Source: Balneolales bacterium
Lineage (GTDB): Bacteria; Bacteroidota; Rhodothermia; Balneolales; Balneolaceae
Direction: 5' to 3'
Length of the DNA: 11,163 nt
Assembly (NCBI GenBank): GCA_022360375.1
Contig: JAKSCW010000284.1
Span: forward strand, 1 to 11,163
In this document: positions 1 through 6,396 of the stretch, one piece after another
Layout: every line of letters starts with the position of its first letter
Position numbering within the stretch: position 1 is the first letter of the stretch
Position numbers and translations under genes: made by a program
The notes under the pieces: model-generated
What the model saw: the letters and a program-made list of their open reading frames with translations, nothing else
The model's database searches: none
What the model was told of the DNA's origin: nothing

Positions 1-255
1 ACAATATTTGGTTTCAGAGTGAGCGGGCTATCTGTTCGAAACTCGGTGATTCAAATTCAGCAGGGAGGGGCTGAATGGTGGACAGGAGGTACGTTTGGGC
101 CTGAAGGGGGTCTTTTGGGCACAGTAACTATACTTCTATTAGCAGCAGCAACTGTTTTCATAATCAAAAAGGGAGAAGGGACTCTTCAAATACATCCAAT
201 ATTCAAAATCACTTATCTGGATAGCGAAGAAACAAAAAGAAATAAGGAGAGCTAG
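1..255 (+). CDS. CPBP family intramembrane protease, C-terminal fragment (5' end outside window)
   Basis: The frame is open from base 1, so this is the tail (84 residues) of a gene that begins before the window; the GTG at 19 is internal, not a start. The visible part has an FGFRVSG stretch, then a WWTGGTFGPEGGLLG loop, then one hydrophobic membrane segment (GTVTILLLAAATVFII) and a short charged cytoplasmic tail. As I recall the family, the FGFxVSG and GG.FGPEGGLLG pattern is typical of the C-terminus of CPBP (CAAX protease and bacteriocin-processing) membrane proteins; the catalytic EExxxR and His motifs would lie upstream. The family includes glutamate-type intramembrane endopeptidases, but the substrate cannot be guessed. 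The next gene starts 89 bp downstream behind its own candidate promoter. Family assignment is moderately sure, because only the tail is seen. Confidence 0.6.
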   Translation, partial: TIFGFRVSGLSVRNSVIQIQQGGAEWWTGGTFGPEGGLLGTVTILLLAAATVFIIKKGEGTLQIHPIFKITYLDSEETKRNKES

Positions 256-282
256 CCAAACAATTTGTATATTTAAAAGTCC

Positions 283-313
283 TTGTTAACGGGACATTGA
301 TCTTTGAAATTTG
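283..313 (+). promoter_or_regulatory. candidate Bacteroidota-type promoter for the helicase-like gene
   Basis: TTG at 283-285 is followed after 20 bases by GAAATTTG at 306-313, resembling the -33 TTG / -7 TAnnTTTG promoters known from Bacteroidota, with G in place of the first T. Transcription would begin about 5-8 bases later, leaving a short leader that holds the ribosome binding site at 333-339. This is inferred from pattern only. Confidence 0.3.
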
Positions 314-332
314 AACGATTAAGCCAAAAGAA

Positions 333-339
333 AGAGGTG
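333..339 (+). promoter_or_regulatory. ribosome binding site that fixes a TTG start
   Basis: AGAGGTG lies five bases before the TTG at 345. The reading frame has a stop (TGA at 312-314) upstream and no ATG or GTG between that stop and the Q motif of the protein, so this site supports TTG as the start codon. Confidence 0.55.
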
Positions 340-344
340 TAACA

Positions 345-1832
345 TTGTCTTTTGAAAATTACGGCTTAAGCCCCGAATTAGTGAGCGGGCTTGCCGATGT
401 ACGAATAGAAGAACCTACTCCTCTCCAACAAAAAGTTTTACCTGCCGCACTCGATGGCAAACATTTGCTGGTACATGTACCAGCAGAAGATGAAGGCATA
501 TTTTTAATTCCAGCGCTACAAAAGGCTGTTGAACACGGAGAGGCTGAAGGCACCAAAGTTTTAATCTTAACACCATCTATTGAACGAGCAGCTAAAATTG
601 ACGAACTCGTTTGGGCTATTGGATATCATGCACAAATAAGTAGTGCCCTTGTAACTATGAGTGGGGATAAAGCAGAGCATGAACAAGCCGTTGAAGATGG
701 AGCCCCGGTGATTATTGCAAATCCCGGTCGACTTACTGAAATTCTGGACAGGAATAATATCAGGCTTCAAAACTTACATTGTATTGTAATTGATGAAGCC
801 CATAACATGGAAAACTTCCATTTAGTGGACCGTGTTAAGAATATTCTTCGCTTTGTGGATAGTGACCCACAAGTATTAATCCTTTCTGAATCAAACAATT
901 CTGCCACGCAGGAACTGGTTAAGTATGCACTGAAGAACCCGGAATTGATCGGATTTGAAGGTAACATTCCGAAAAAAACGGAAGAAACACCTGAGGAGAT
1001 ACCTGGGGTTGATCTGAAGGAAGCTAAAGCCAAACTGGATGAAACGAGTGTAAAAGTAGTCTTGAAAAAAGATCAGGTTTTAGATGATAGTTCAGAACCA
1101 ATTTCAAAGGGGGTGGAACAAGGCTATATCAATGTTCCGGCAAGGATGAAGATTTCTACGTTAATGGCCCATTTAGAAGAATCAGATTCCAGGAAAATAG
1201 TTGTATTTGCTGCATCAGGAAGAACTACAGATCGTTTGTTTCGAATTATTCGCAAAAAAAACTGGGGAGTTGTAAGCCTCAGTGAAGAACTGGATGAGAA
1301 AACATACGCTGAACGTCTCGAAAGATTTAACTCATACGATATGCGTATTCTTTTAATAGGGGGAATTCCTGGCAAAAAAATACACATTGGAGAGGTTAAC
1401 GAGGTAATTAACTACGATGTTCCGGAAGATCTGGCAGAATATCGCTATCGGGCAGAAATGGTAGGCGAAGGTAAAGCCAGCCGTATGATTTCCTTAGTCT
1501 ACAAAATGGATTTTGAAAATATGGAGCACATTTCAAAAGAGGCGGGTTATCCGCCCATTGAGCTTCCATTTCCGGAGGAAGTTATAGAGAAGCGAAAGAA
1601 AAAAGCTCCAGCAAAATCTGGTACAAAGGTGAAGCAAAGGAATGGAAAGCAGAGCAAAAGTGACCAGAAAAAAGGGAAGAAAAATGGTTCAACCAAAAAG
1701 AATCAGAAGAAAAAAACCGAGAAACCAAAATCATTACCCCGGCCAACATATGAAGGTTTGTCGGGAGGCCGTGAAGGGAAACCAGAGTCCTCGACGGGTG
1801 TTTTTGGTTGGGTAAAAAAGCTATTCGATTAA
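345..1832 (+). CDS. DEAD/DEAH-box helicase-like protein with degenerate ATPase motifs (probable pseudo-helicase)
   Basis: This 495-residue protein has the two RecA-like domains of a DEAD-box RNA helicase followed by a lysine-rich tail. Visible motifs are Q-motif PTPLQQ (24-29), a Ia-like TPSIERA (76-82), NPGRL (126-130; usually TPGR), motif II DEAH (150-153) and the motif III equivalent SES (181-183; usually SAT). Domain 2 starts near 260, with motif IV-like KIVVFAAS at 284-291. Where motif I (AxTGxGKT) should stand, after GKHLL, the sequence reads VHVPAEDEGIFLIPAL: no glycine-rich loop and no lysine. Motif V (around 335-345) lacks the TD...RG.D signature, and motif VI (around 366-376) reads YRYRAEMVGEG instead of HRxGRxGR. 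Residues 416-465 are strongly basic, as in RNA-binding tails, and the protein ends GWVKKLF. ATP-driven unwinding therefore looks unlikely; an RNA-binding or ribosome-associated scaffold role is my inference. Start is TTG with a good ribosome binding site. It appears to be a single-gene unit closed by a strong terminator. Confidence 0.85.
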   Translation: MSFENYGLSPELVSGLADVRIEEPTPLQQKVLPAALDGKHLLVHVPAEDEGIFLIPALQKAVEHGEAEGTKVLILTPSIERAAKIDELVWAIGYHAQISSALVTMSGDKAEHEQAVEDGAPVIIANPGRLTEILDRNNIRLQNLHCIVIDEAHNMENFHLVDRVKNILRFVDSDPQVLILSESNNSATQELVKYALKNPELIGFEGNIPKKTEETPEEIPGVDLKEAKAKLDETSVKVVLKKDQVLDDSSEPISKGVEQGYINVPARMKISTLMAHLEESDSRKIVVFAASGRTTDRLFRIIRKKNWGVVSLSEELDEKTYAERLERFNSYDMRILLIGGIPGKKIHIGEVNEVINYDVPEDLAEYRYRAEMVGEGKASRMISLVYKMDFENMEHISKEAGYPPIELPFPEEVIEKRKKKAPAKSGTKVKQRNGKQSKSDQKKGKKNGSTKKNQKKKTEKPKSLPRPTYEGLSGGREGKPESSTGVFGWVKKLFD

Positions 1833-1836
1833 CGCG

Positions 1837-1866
1837 AAGCCTCTCAAATTGAGAGGCTTTTTTTTT
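1837..1866 (+). terminator. strong intrinsic terminator after the helicase-like gene
   Basis: AAGCCTCTC (1837-1845) pairs with GAGAGGCTT (1851-1859), extendable by one A-T pair to leave a three-base loop. The hairpin runs directly into nine T residues (1858-1866). It begins four bases after the stop codon. Confidence 0.92.
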
Positions 1867-1872
1867 ATAATA

Positions 1873-1900
1873 TTGTATTAATACGAACAGCGTAGGTTAC
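1873..1900 (+). promoter_or_regulatory. weak candidate promoter for the EEP-family gene
   Basis: TTG at 1873-1875 is followed after 17 bases by TAGGTTAC at 1893-1900, which matches TAnnTTTG at TA and the first two Ts only. A start site near 1905 would leave a leader of under ten bases before the ATG at 1913, so this is speculative. The gene does need its own promoter, because a strong terminator stands just upstream. Confidence 0.22.
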
Positions 1901-1912
1901 GTAAAAAAGGTC

Positions 1913-2749
1913 ATGAAAAAACCAATCGCAATACTATTCCTTATTAATCTGATCGCAATTCCGGTATTGGGCCAATATTCTGCCATGACCTATAACATCA
2001 GGTTTAGCACTCAAAATGACGGTGAGAACTGGTGGGAGCTTCGAAAAGAGTGGGTAGCGGACTTGGTGAATTATTACGAACCGGATGTTTTAGGAATCCA
2101 GGAAGGCTTATATCACCAGGTAGCTTACCTTGATTCGGCATTAAATGGTTATTCTTACGTGGGGGTAGGCCGGGATGATGGAAAGCAAGCTGGCGAATTC
2201 AGTGCCATTTACTACAAAGATTATGAATATGAAGTAATTGATAGTGGAACATTCTGGTTATCAGAAACCCCCGATCAGGTTTCTGTAGGTTGGGATGCCT
2301 CTATGGAGCGTATTTCTACCTGGGCACTATTTAAGGATATTGCTACAGCAAACGAATTCTATGTATTTAATGCCCACTTAGATCACCGTGGAGCTACTTC
2401 GCGGTTAAATGCGCTGAAGCTGATTCACGAGAAAACTGAGGAATTTAACTCAGAAAAGCTCCCTGTTATTTTGATGGGAGATTTAAATGCTGTCCCGGAA
2501 TCGGAACCCATTCAATTCCTGAATAAAGTGATGTTTGATTCGAAGATTGTTTCTGGCAAAAAACCATTTGGCCCGGAGGGAACATTTAACGGGTTTGATA
2601 CCTCACATCCTCTCGATTACCGTATTGATTATATTTTTGTAGACGAAACAATTGAAGTTTTGGACTATGCTGTTCTCAGTAACAGCCAACAAAACCGGAC
2701 TCCATCTGATCATTTGCCTGTGTACATAAATTTTATGCTAAGGAAATAA
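1913..2749 (+). CDS. secreted endonuclease/exonuclease/phosphatase (EEP) family hydrolase
   Basis: This 278-residue protein opens with a signal peptide (residues 1-20, MKKP then a hydrophobic core ending VLG), so it is exported to the periplasm or beyond. The rest is a complete DNase I-like fold with all the metal and phosphate-handling residues in order: MTYNIRF (N28), IQE (E64), NAHLDHRG (H155), GDLN (D190, N192), IDYIFV (D239) and the terminal SDHLPVY (D266, H267). The family cleaves phosphodiester or phosphomonoester bonds and includes nucleases, sphingomyelinases and inositol phosphatases. The sequence does not reveal the substrate, but an active Mg-dependent phosphodiesterase is expected. 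A short AAGG lies before the ATG. The gene stands alone between two terminators and converges on spt; a lipid-headgroup substrate is possible but unproven. Confidence 0.88.
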   Translation: MKKPIAILFLINLIAIPVLGQYSAMTYNIRFSTQNDGENWWELRKEWVADLVNYYEPDVLGIQEGLYHQVAYLDSALNGYSYVGVGRDDGKQAGEFSAIYYKDYEYEVIDSGTFWLSETPDQVSVGWDASMERISTWALFKDIATANEFYVFNAHLDHRGATSRLNALKLIHEKTEEFNSEKLPVILMGDLNAVPESEPIQFLNKVMFDSKIVSGKKPFGPEGTFNGFDTSHPLDYRIDYIFVDETIEVLDYAVLSNSQQNRTPSDHLPVYINFMLRK

Positions 2750-2783
2750 AAAAAGCCTTTCTGAAAAAACAGAAAGGCCCTTT
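2748..2783. terminator. bidirectional intrinsic terminator between the EEP gene and spt
   Basis: GCCTTTCTG (2755-2763) pairs perfectly with CAGAAAGGC (2770-2778) around a six-A loop. On the minus strand the hairpin is followed by seven U residues (A-run 2748-2754), making a strong terminator for spt, whose stop lies 34 bases earlier. On the plus strand only CCTTT follows, so termination of the EEP transcript is weaker. The A-run overlaps the TAA stop of the EEP gene. Confidence 0.88.
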
Positions 2784-2812
2784 ACATAGATGACCACAAT
2801 ATCCTAATTGTC

Positions 2813-4039
2813 TTAAGCGGTAAGTTTATTCGCTGCAGACATCACAAAATCTTTAATTGAAGCAAAAGCGTCAAGTGTTTTTTCGATGTGGGCATCATTA
2901 TGAGCTGCGGTAGGAATAAGTCTAATTAAAACAATTCCTTTTGGCACTACCGGATAGGCTACTCCGCTTACAAAAACACCATACTCTTCCCGTAGCTTGC
3001 GCATGATATCTGTGCATAAATCGGTACTTCCGGAAGTAAGAACAGGAGTAACAGGGCTTTCCGAAGGCAGAACATTATATCCAATTTTCTTTAATCCCTC
3101 GCGAAGTTTAATGGTGTTATCCCAAAGCTTCTCTCTCCATTCAGGATGCTGGCGAATCATTTTTAATCGCTCCCGAGCAGTAACTACTATGGGGAGAGGA
3201 AGAGATTTAGCAAAAATCTGGCTTCGAACATTTGCTTTAAGAAACTCAATTACCCGTGGTTCAGAAGCAACAAAGGCACCGATTAGTGCTACAGCCTTTG
3301 CAAAAGTTCCGAAATAAATATCAATACCTTCCTGGCATTCTAAATGAGTACCAGTACCGGAACCATCAGAAGCTAGGGTCCCGAAACCATGCGCATCATC
3401 AACCAATAAACGGAATGGAACTTCTTTTTTCAGTTCAATGATTTCAGGAAGAATTCCCAAATCACCAGTCATTCCAAATACACCTTCAGTTATTACAAGA
3501 ATAGATGAATTATCTTTCTTTTTAGAGGCAGCTCGGTAGAGTTGTTTCTTGAAACTTTCAATATCGTTGTGTTTGAACACCGATTTTTCGGCCATTGAAA
3601 GCTGTTTTCCATCAACGATGCAAGCATGGCTTAATTCATCATAAATGAGGAAATCATTTCGATCAACCAGCGAATGGATTACACTCATGATTCCCTGGTA
3701 TCCATAATTTAAAAGCTGAGCTGCCGGCTTGTGAACAAATGCTGCAAGTTCTTGCTCAAGCAATTCATGCTCAGTGGTGTTACCGGTCATTAAACGAGCA
3801 CCCATTGGTGCACTTAAGGAATACTTAGCTGTAGCTTCGGCATCAATTTTTTTAATTTCTTCGTTACTTCCCACCCCCAGGTAGTCGTTGATGCTCCATA
3901 CGACCATATCCTTTCCATTAAATTTCATTTCCGGGCCTAACGGTCCTTCTAATTTTGGGAATGTATAGTAGCCGTACCCTTCAGAAGTGAATGGTCCTAG
4001 TGGACTTGGACGGCCTTCAAGCTTATCAAATAAATCCAT
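2813..4039 (-). CDS. spt: serine palmitoyltransferase (alpha-oxoamine synthase family, PLP-dependent)
   Basis: This 408-residue enzyme is expected to condense L-serine with a long-chain acyl-CoA or acyl-ACP to 3-ketodihydrosphingosine, the first committed step of sphingolipid synthesis, in the cytosol or at the inner membrane. The N-terminus has the Bacteroidota SPT pattern (GYYTFPKLEGPLGPEMKFNGK). Other matches are PMGARLMTGNT (78-88), the PLP-stacking histidine H138 in DELSHAC, ITEGVFGMTGDLG (183-195), VDDAHGFG with D214 and H217, and the Schiff-base lysine K248 in YFGTFAK. The C-terminus carries YPVVPKG and IRLIPTAAH, as in SPT. The related KBL and AONS enzymes share the fold, but the FGTFAK, RSQIFAKSLP and PVVPKG stretches match my memory of SPT far better. 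Length is normal. There is no clear Shine-Dalgarno before the ATG. It has its own candidate promoter (4102-4129) and a strong terminator, so it is probably monocistronic. Confidence 0.87.
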   Translation of the reverse strand: MDLFDKLEGRPSPLGPFTSEGYGYYTFPKLEGPLGPEMKFNGKDMVVWSINDYLGVGSNEEIKKIDAEATAKYSLSAPMGARLMTGNTTEHELLEQELAAFVHKPAAQLLNYGYQGIMSVIHSLVDRNDFLIYDELSHACIVDGKQLSMAEKSVFKHNDIESFKKQLYRAASKKKDNSSILVITEGVFGMTGDLGILPEIIELKKEVPFRLLVDDAHGFGTLASDGSGTGTHLECQEGIDIYFGTFAKAVALIGAFVASEPRVIEFLKANVRSQIFAKSLPLPIVVTARERLKMIRQHPEWREKLWDNTIKLREGLKKIGYNVLPSESPVTPVLTSGSTDLCTDIMRKLREEYGVFVSGVAYPVVPKGIVLIRLIPTAAHNDAHIEKTLDAFASIKDFVMSAANKLTA

Positions 4040-4101
4040 GAATGAGGCTTAGAATGAATGATTTTTAGATTGCGTAGTTTTTTAAAAGAAAGAAAGTTAC
4101 G

Positions 4102-4129
4102 CAAATATCGCTTCAAGTTAAAAAGACAA
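4102..4129 (-). promoter_or_regulatory. candidate Bacteroidota-type promoter for spt
   Basis: Read on the minus strand, TTG (4129-4127) is followed after exactly 17 bases by GATATTTG (4109-4102), close to the TTG / TAnnTTTG pattern. The predicted start site near 4096 gives a leader of about 55 bases. The same GAnnTTTG form occurs before two other genes here. Confidence 0.38.
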
Positions 4130-4159
4130 CCATTTTTTAATGTAGATGTAACAATGGTT
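4125..4159 (-). terminator. weak hairpin after the CPBP gene, possible terminator
   Basis: On the minus strand AACCATT (4159-4153) can pair with AATGGTT (4134-4128) across an 18-base loop, followed by GTCTTTTT. The stem is only seven pairs and mostly AT, so termination would be inefficient. Its right arm overlaps the -33 element proposed for spt. Confidence 0.25.
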
Positions 4160-4169
4160 TTTTGGTGAT

Positions 4170-4826
4170 TTAACCGTTGAATGGCTCATAAAAGTAGCTT
4201 CCAAAACCTGAGGTGAAAATCATACAACCATATAATGCATGTTCTAAAGATGCAGCTAATAAAGAATTAGTACGCTCGTAGGTTCTGGAAAAGAGATATC
4301 CGCCAGCCAGGGTAAATATAATTGCAACAAAATTATCATAAATGATATGTAAAAATGCGAAAGCCAGAGTGCTTGCTAAAATCAAAATCCATTTCCTGGG
4401 GAAAATGGAACTATACCTTTGAAAGAAAAAGCTACGGTATATCAGTTCCTGAGGTAATGCGGAAACAAAAGGGTAAAAAAGCATGATTATAACCCAAAGC
4501 TGGGGTCTTTCCTTTGGAATAATCAGAAAATCGTCGGGAAGAAAGTACCACGCAGCTGCAAGTATGAATATTGAAAAAAGAAGAAACCGAACAGCTAAGT
4601 TCTTCACCTCTAACTTTGACAGATCCCATCTTAGGAAGTTAGATTTATCATACGTTCTATCGAACCATAAAACTACCAGCGCATAAACAGTAAAAGCAAC
4701 GAGTGAAGGGAGTTTAGGAAGGGGAATTAAATCGAAATAGAAAACGATTGGAAGACCAATAAAGATAAGTGTAAACTCCAAATAAAGAGCTCTGGCAATT
4801 GTTGGGGAGATACGGTTCGGGTTCAA
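4170..4826 (-). CDS. CPBP family intramembrane glutamic endopeptidase (Bacteroidota-type)
   Basis: This 218-residue membrane protein has hydrophobic segments near 13-35, 42-55, 79-95, 109-124, 146-160 and 165-179. The CPBP motifs are present in order: PQELIYRSFFF (125-135; the canonical EExxxR appears here as QE with R131), FAFLH (156-160, H160) and EHALYG (195-200, H196). The family comprises membrane-embedded glutamate-type proteases related to Rce1; some process prenylated or secreted peptides, and the substrate here is unknown. The QE variant keeps the second glutamate, and I believe it is common in Bacteroidota members, so activity is plausible. The only available start is TTG, six bases after the stop of the choice-of-anchor B gene and in the same frame, with no separate Shine-Dalgarno. 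Translation therefore probably depends on coupling to the upstream gene. Confidence 0.8.
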   Translation of the reverse strand: MNPNRISPTIARALYLEFTLIFIGLPIVFYFDLIPLPKLPSLVAFTVYALVVLWFDRTYDKSNFLRWDLSKLEVKNLAVRFLLFSIFILAAAWYFLPDDFLIIPKERPQLWVIIMLFYPFVSALPQELIYRSFFFQRYSSIFPRKWILILASTLAFAFLHIIYDNFVAIIFTLAGGYLFSRTYERTNSLLAASLEHALYGCMIFTSGFGSYFYEPFNG

Positions 4827-4832
4827 TGAGTA

Positions 4833-6230
4833 TTACAAGTTTGGTCTGAGAATAAACAGTCCTCTATTTATATCGCTAACTATAATTACTCCGCTTTTAA
4901 AAAATGGATAGTTACTCCAGGCTCCATCGTAAGTAACAGCGTTAGAACTTGGTTCAGTATCAAAATATCCTACCGGGATAAGTTCGGCCCGGGATAAGTC
5001 ACCAAGTCTGAACACCCTCAATCCCGAAGTGTAATTGGATTGGTATACAAGATTATCTTTGATGTAGAGGTTATGGTCGATAGTTGGGGTATCGTGAGTA
5101 TAATGACCAACAAAAATTGGTTCTTCTAAATTTTGAACATCCCAGATATATGTTTTGGTGTCTCGTCCCAGGTTACCTTCATCTATTTCATCATTCATTA
5201 AAAAATAGCGATGATCTTCAGTTAACCAACCTTGATGGGAATATTGCATCTGAGAAGCTCCACTAAATCCGAGGGTGGTAGGGTTATTTTTATCAGTAAC
5301 ATCCGTAATTACTACGGAGCCTTCAGCGGAACTGAAACAAACCTCTTTCCCGGTATGCTCAGAATCTGAACCATTATAGTTTACACATTGTGTATCATGG
5401 ATATAAGCCGTGCCCGCATTAACGGCACTTTGATTTTCTGTTGTATGATCAATATAACACCCGGCAAATTGGGGGCTCAATGGAGAACTGATATCAACAA
5501 TATGAAGTCCGGTTGTATCACGGGCCCCAAAAACGTTTGGGTTTCTTGCAAAACCACAAGCTTCTGTTGCCCTGTAGCCCACTAAATAGGCAAAACCAGT
5601 AGCTTCGTTAATAGCGATATTGTGCACGTTATCTATTAAATCATAATGCGCATCCTCTGAAAACTCCATAAACGTCCCGTTATAATTGCGAAGCTTGGTT
5701 AAATCGAAAACCTGCATTCCATGAATTTGTCCATCAGCCACAACAAATGCGTGGTTATTGTACACCTTAACATCCCGCCAGGTAGAACCTTCTCCTTGAA
5801 TTTTTGCTACTTCCGAAGTTCCTATTCCGAACGTACAGGCTGGAAATTCTTCCTTTGCTTTTTCAGGAGCCAGTTTTAGTGAAGCTGAATATTCGTTAAG
5901 TTTTCCAACATATACCGGTTCATTTGGGTTACTTATATCCACAAAACCAATTCCATCATAAAGTCCGATTAAAGCATATTCCTTATTGTTTGAAGGATCG
6001 GTCCACCCCCATATATCATTTGCTCTAACCGCCCCTAACTGGTCTAATCCAATGTGAGCATATAGCCCAATATTGTTGCATGGATAGAGTCCGGCGGCCA
6101 TCCCATCCTCGCAAGGGAAATTTTCTACTTCAGCAGGCCCGGAGTTAGAGGAATTTTCGCATCCCCCCCAAAAAAGCACCACTGAAAAACTTATTAATGC
6201 TATGGATCGAAACTTCATGGTTACCCTCAT
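4833..6230 (-). CDS. choice-of-anchor B family lipoprotein (LVIVD-type beta-propeller repeats)
   Basis: This protein of about 465 residues is exported and probably lipid-anchored: a basic start, the hydrophobic run SIALISFSVVLFWGG and a cysteine at residue 24. The body is a series of propeller-like repeats ending in D-I/V-x-x-P patterns: GIGFVDISNPNEP (93-105), GLHIVDISSPLSP (241-253), VVITDVTDKNNP (306-317), KTYIWDVQNLEEP (359-371) and GLRVFRLGDL (403-412). Conserved-looking histidines occur in VHNI, IHDTQC, SHQGW and DHNLY. This matches the choice-of-anchor B family (TIGR04312), whose members attach to the surface by differing C-terminal signals; here the anchor appears to be the N-terminal lipid and the chain simply ends ILRPNL. 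Function is unknown. The ATG at 6230 follows AAGGA at eight bases; the ATG at 6218 (after GAGGG) is equally possible and gives 461 residues. It is first in a pair with the CPBP protease. Confidence 0.85.
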   Translation of the reverse strand: MRVTMKFRSIALISFSVVLFWGGCENSSNSGPAEVENFPCEDGMAAGLYPCNNIGLYAHIGLDQLGAVRANDIWGWTDPSNNKEYALIGLYDGIGFVDISNPNEPVYVGKLNEYSASLKLAPEKAKEEFPACTFGIGTSEVAKIQGEGSTWRDVKVYNNHAFVVADGQIHGMQVFDLTKLRNYNGTFMEFSEDAHYDLIDNVHNIAINEATGFAYLVGYRATEACGFARNPNVFGARDTTGLHIVDISSPLSPQFAGCYIDHTTENQSAVNAGTAYIHDTQCVNYNGSDSEHTGKEVCFSSAEGSVVITDVTDKNNPTTLGFSGASQMQYSHQGWLTEDHRYFLMNDEIDEGNLGRDTKTYIWDVQNLEEPIFVGHYTHDTPTIDHNLYIKDNLVYQSNYTSGLRVFRLGDLSRAELIPVGYFDTEPSSNAVTYDGAWSNYPFFKSGVIIVSDINRGLFILRPNL

Positions 6231-6276
6231 CTTTTTATTCCTTAGAGTTAACAAACAACCCCAGGTAATATTACAT

Positions 6277-6307
6277 CAAATTTCATGTTTTATGTACTTA
6301 ACAACAA
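6277..6307 (-). promoter_or_regulatory. candidate Bacteroidota-type promoter for the choice-of-anchor B gene
   Basis: On the minus strand, tandem TTGTTG (6307-6302) precedes GAAATTTG (6284-6277), with 17 bases between the second TTG and the -7-like box. Predicted transcription starts near 6270, about 40 bases before the ATG at 6230. The -7-like octamer is identical to the one proposed before the helicase-like gene. Confidence 0.38.
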
Positions 6308-6396
6308 TTAATCTTAACGAAACATTTGTATTAAAGAATTTTGGTAAAGTGTTCAAATATTCTCCAAATTCCGGTGCAAACGTTTAAGTTTTTAAC

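Noticed and set aside
280..296. Hairpin GTCC...GGAC after the first CPBP gene as a terminator
   Set aside because: The stem is only four or five pairs and has no following T-run.
767..1033. Minus-strand open frame of 88 codons inside the helicase-like gene
   Set aside because: It lies wholly within a well-supported gene, has no ribosome binding site and shows no recognisable domain. Other short frames opposite or across the larger genes were rejected for the same reason.
4833..6254. Longer version of the choice-of-anchor B protein starting at the TTG at 6254
   Set aside because: It would place a charged 8-12 residue extension before the signal peptide and swallow the AAGGA ribosome binding site. 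The ATG at 6230 or 6218 fits better.
6255..6396. Promoter for the TIGR03546-TIGR03545 pair in the divergent region
   Set aside because: AACATTTG at 6321-6328 and GAATTTTG at 6336-6343 resemble a -7 box, but neither has a TTG at a suitable distance upstream, so I did not call one.
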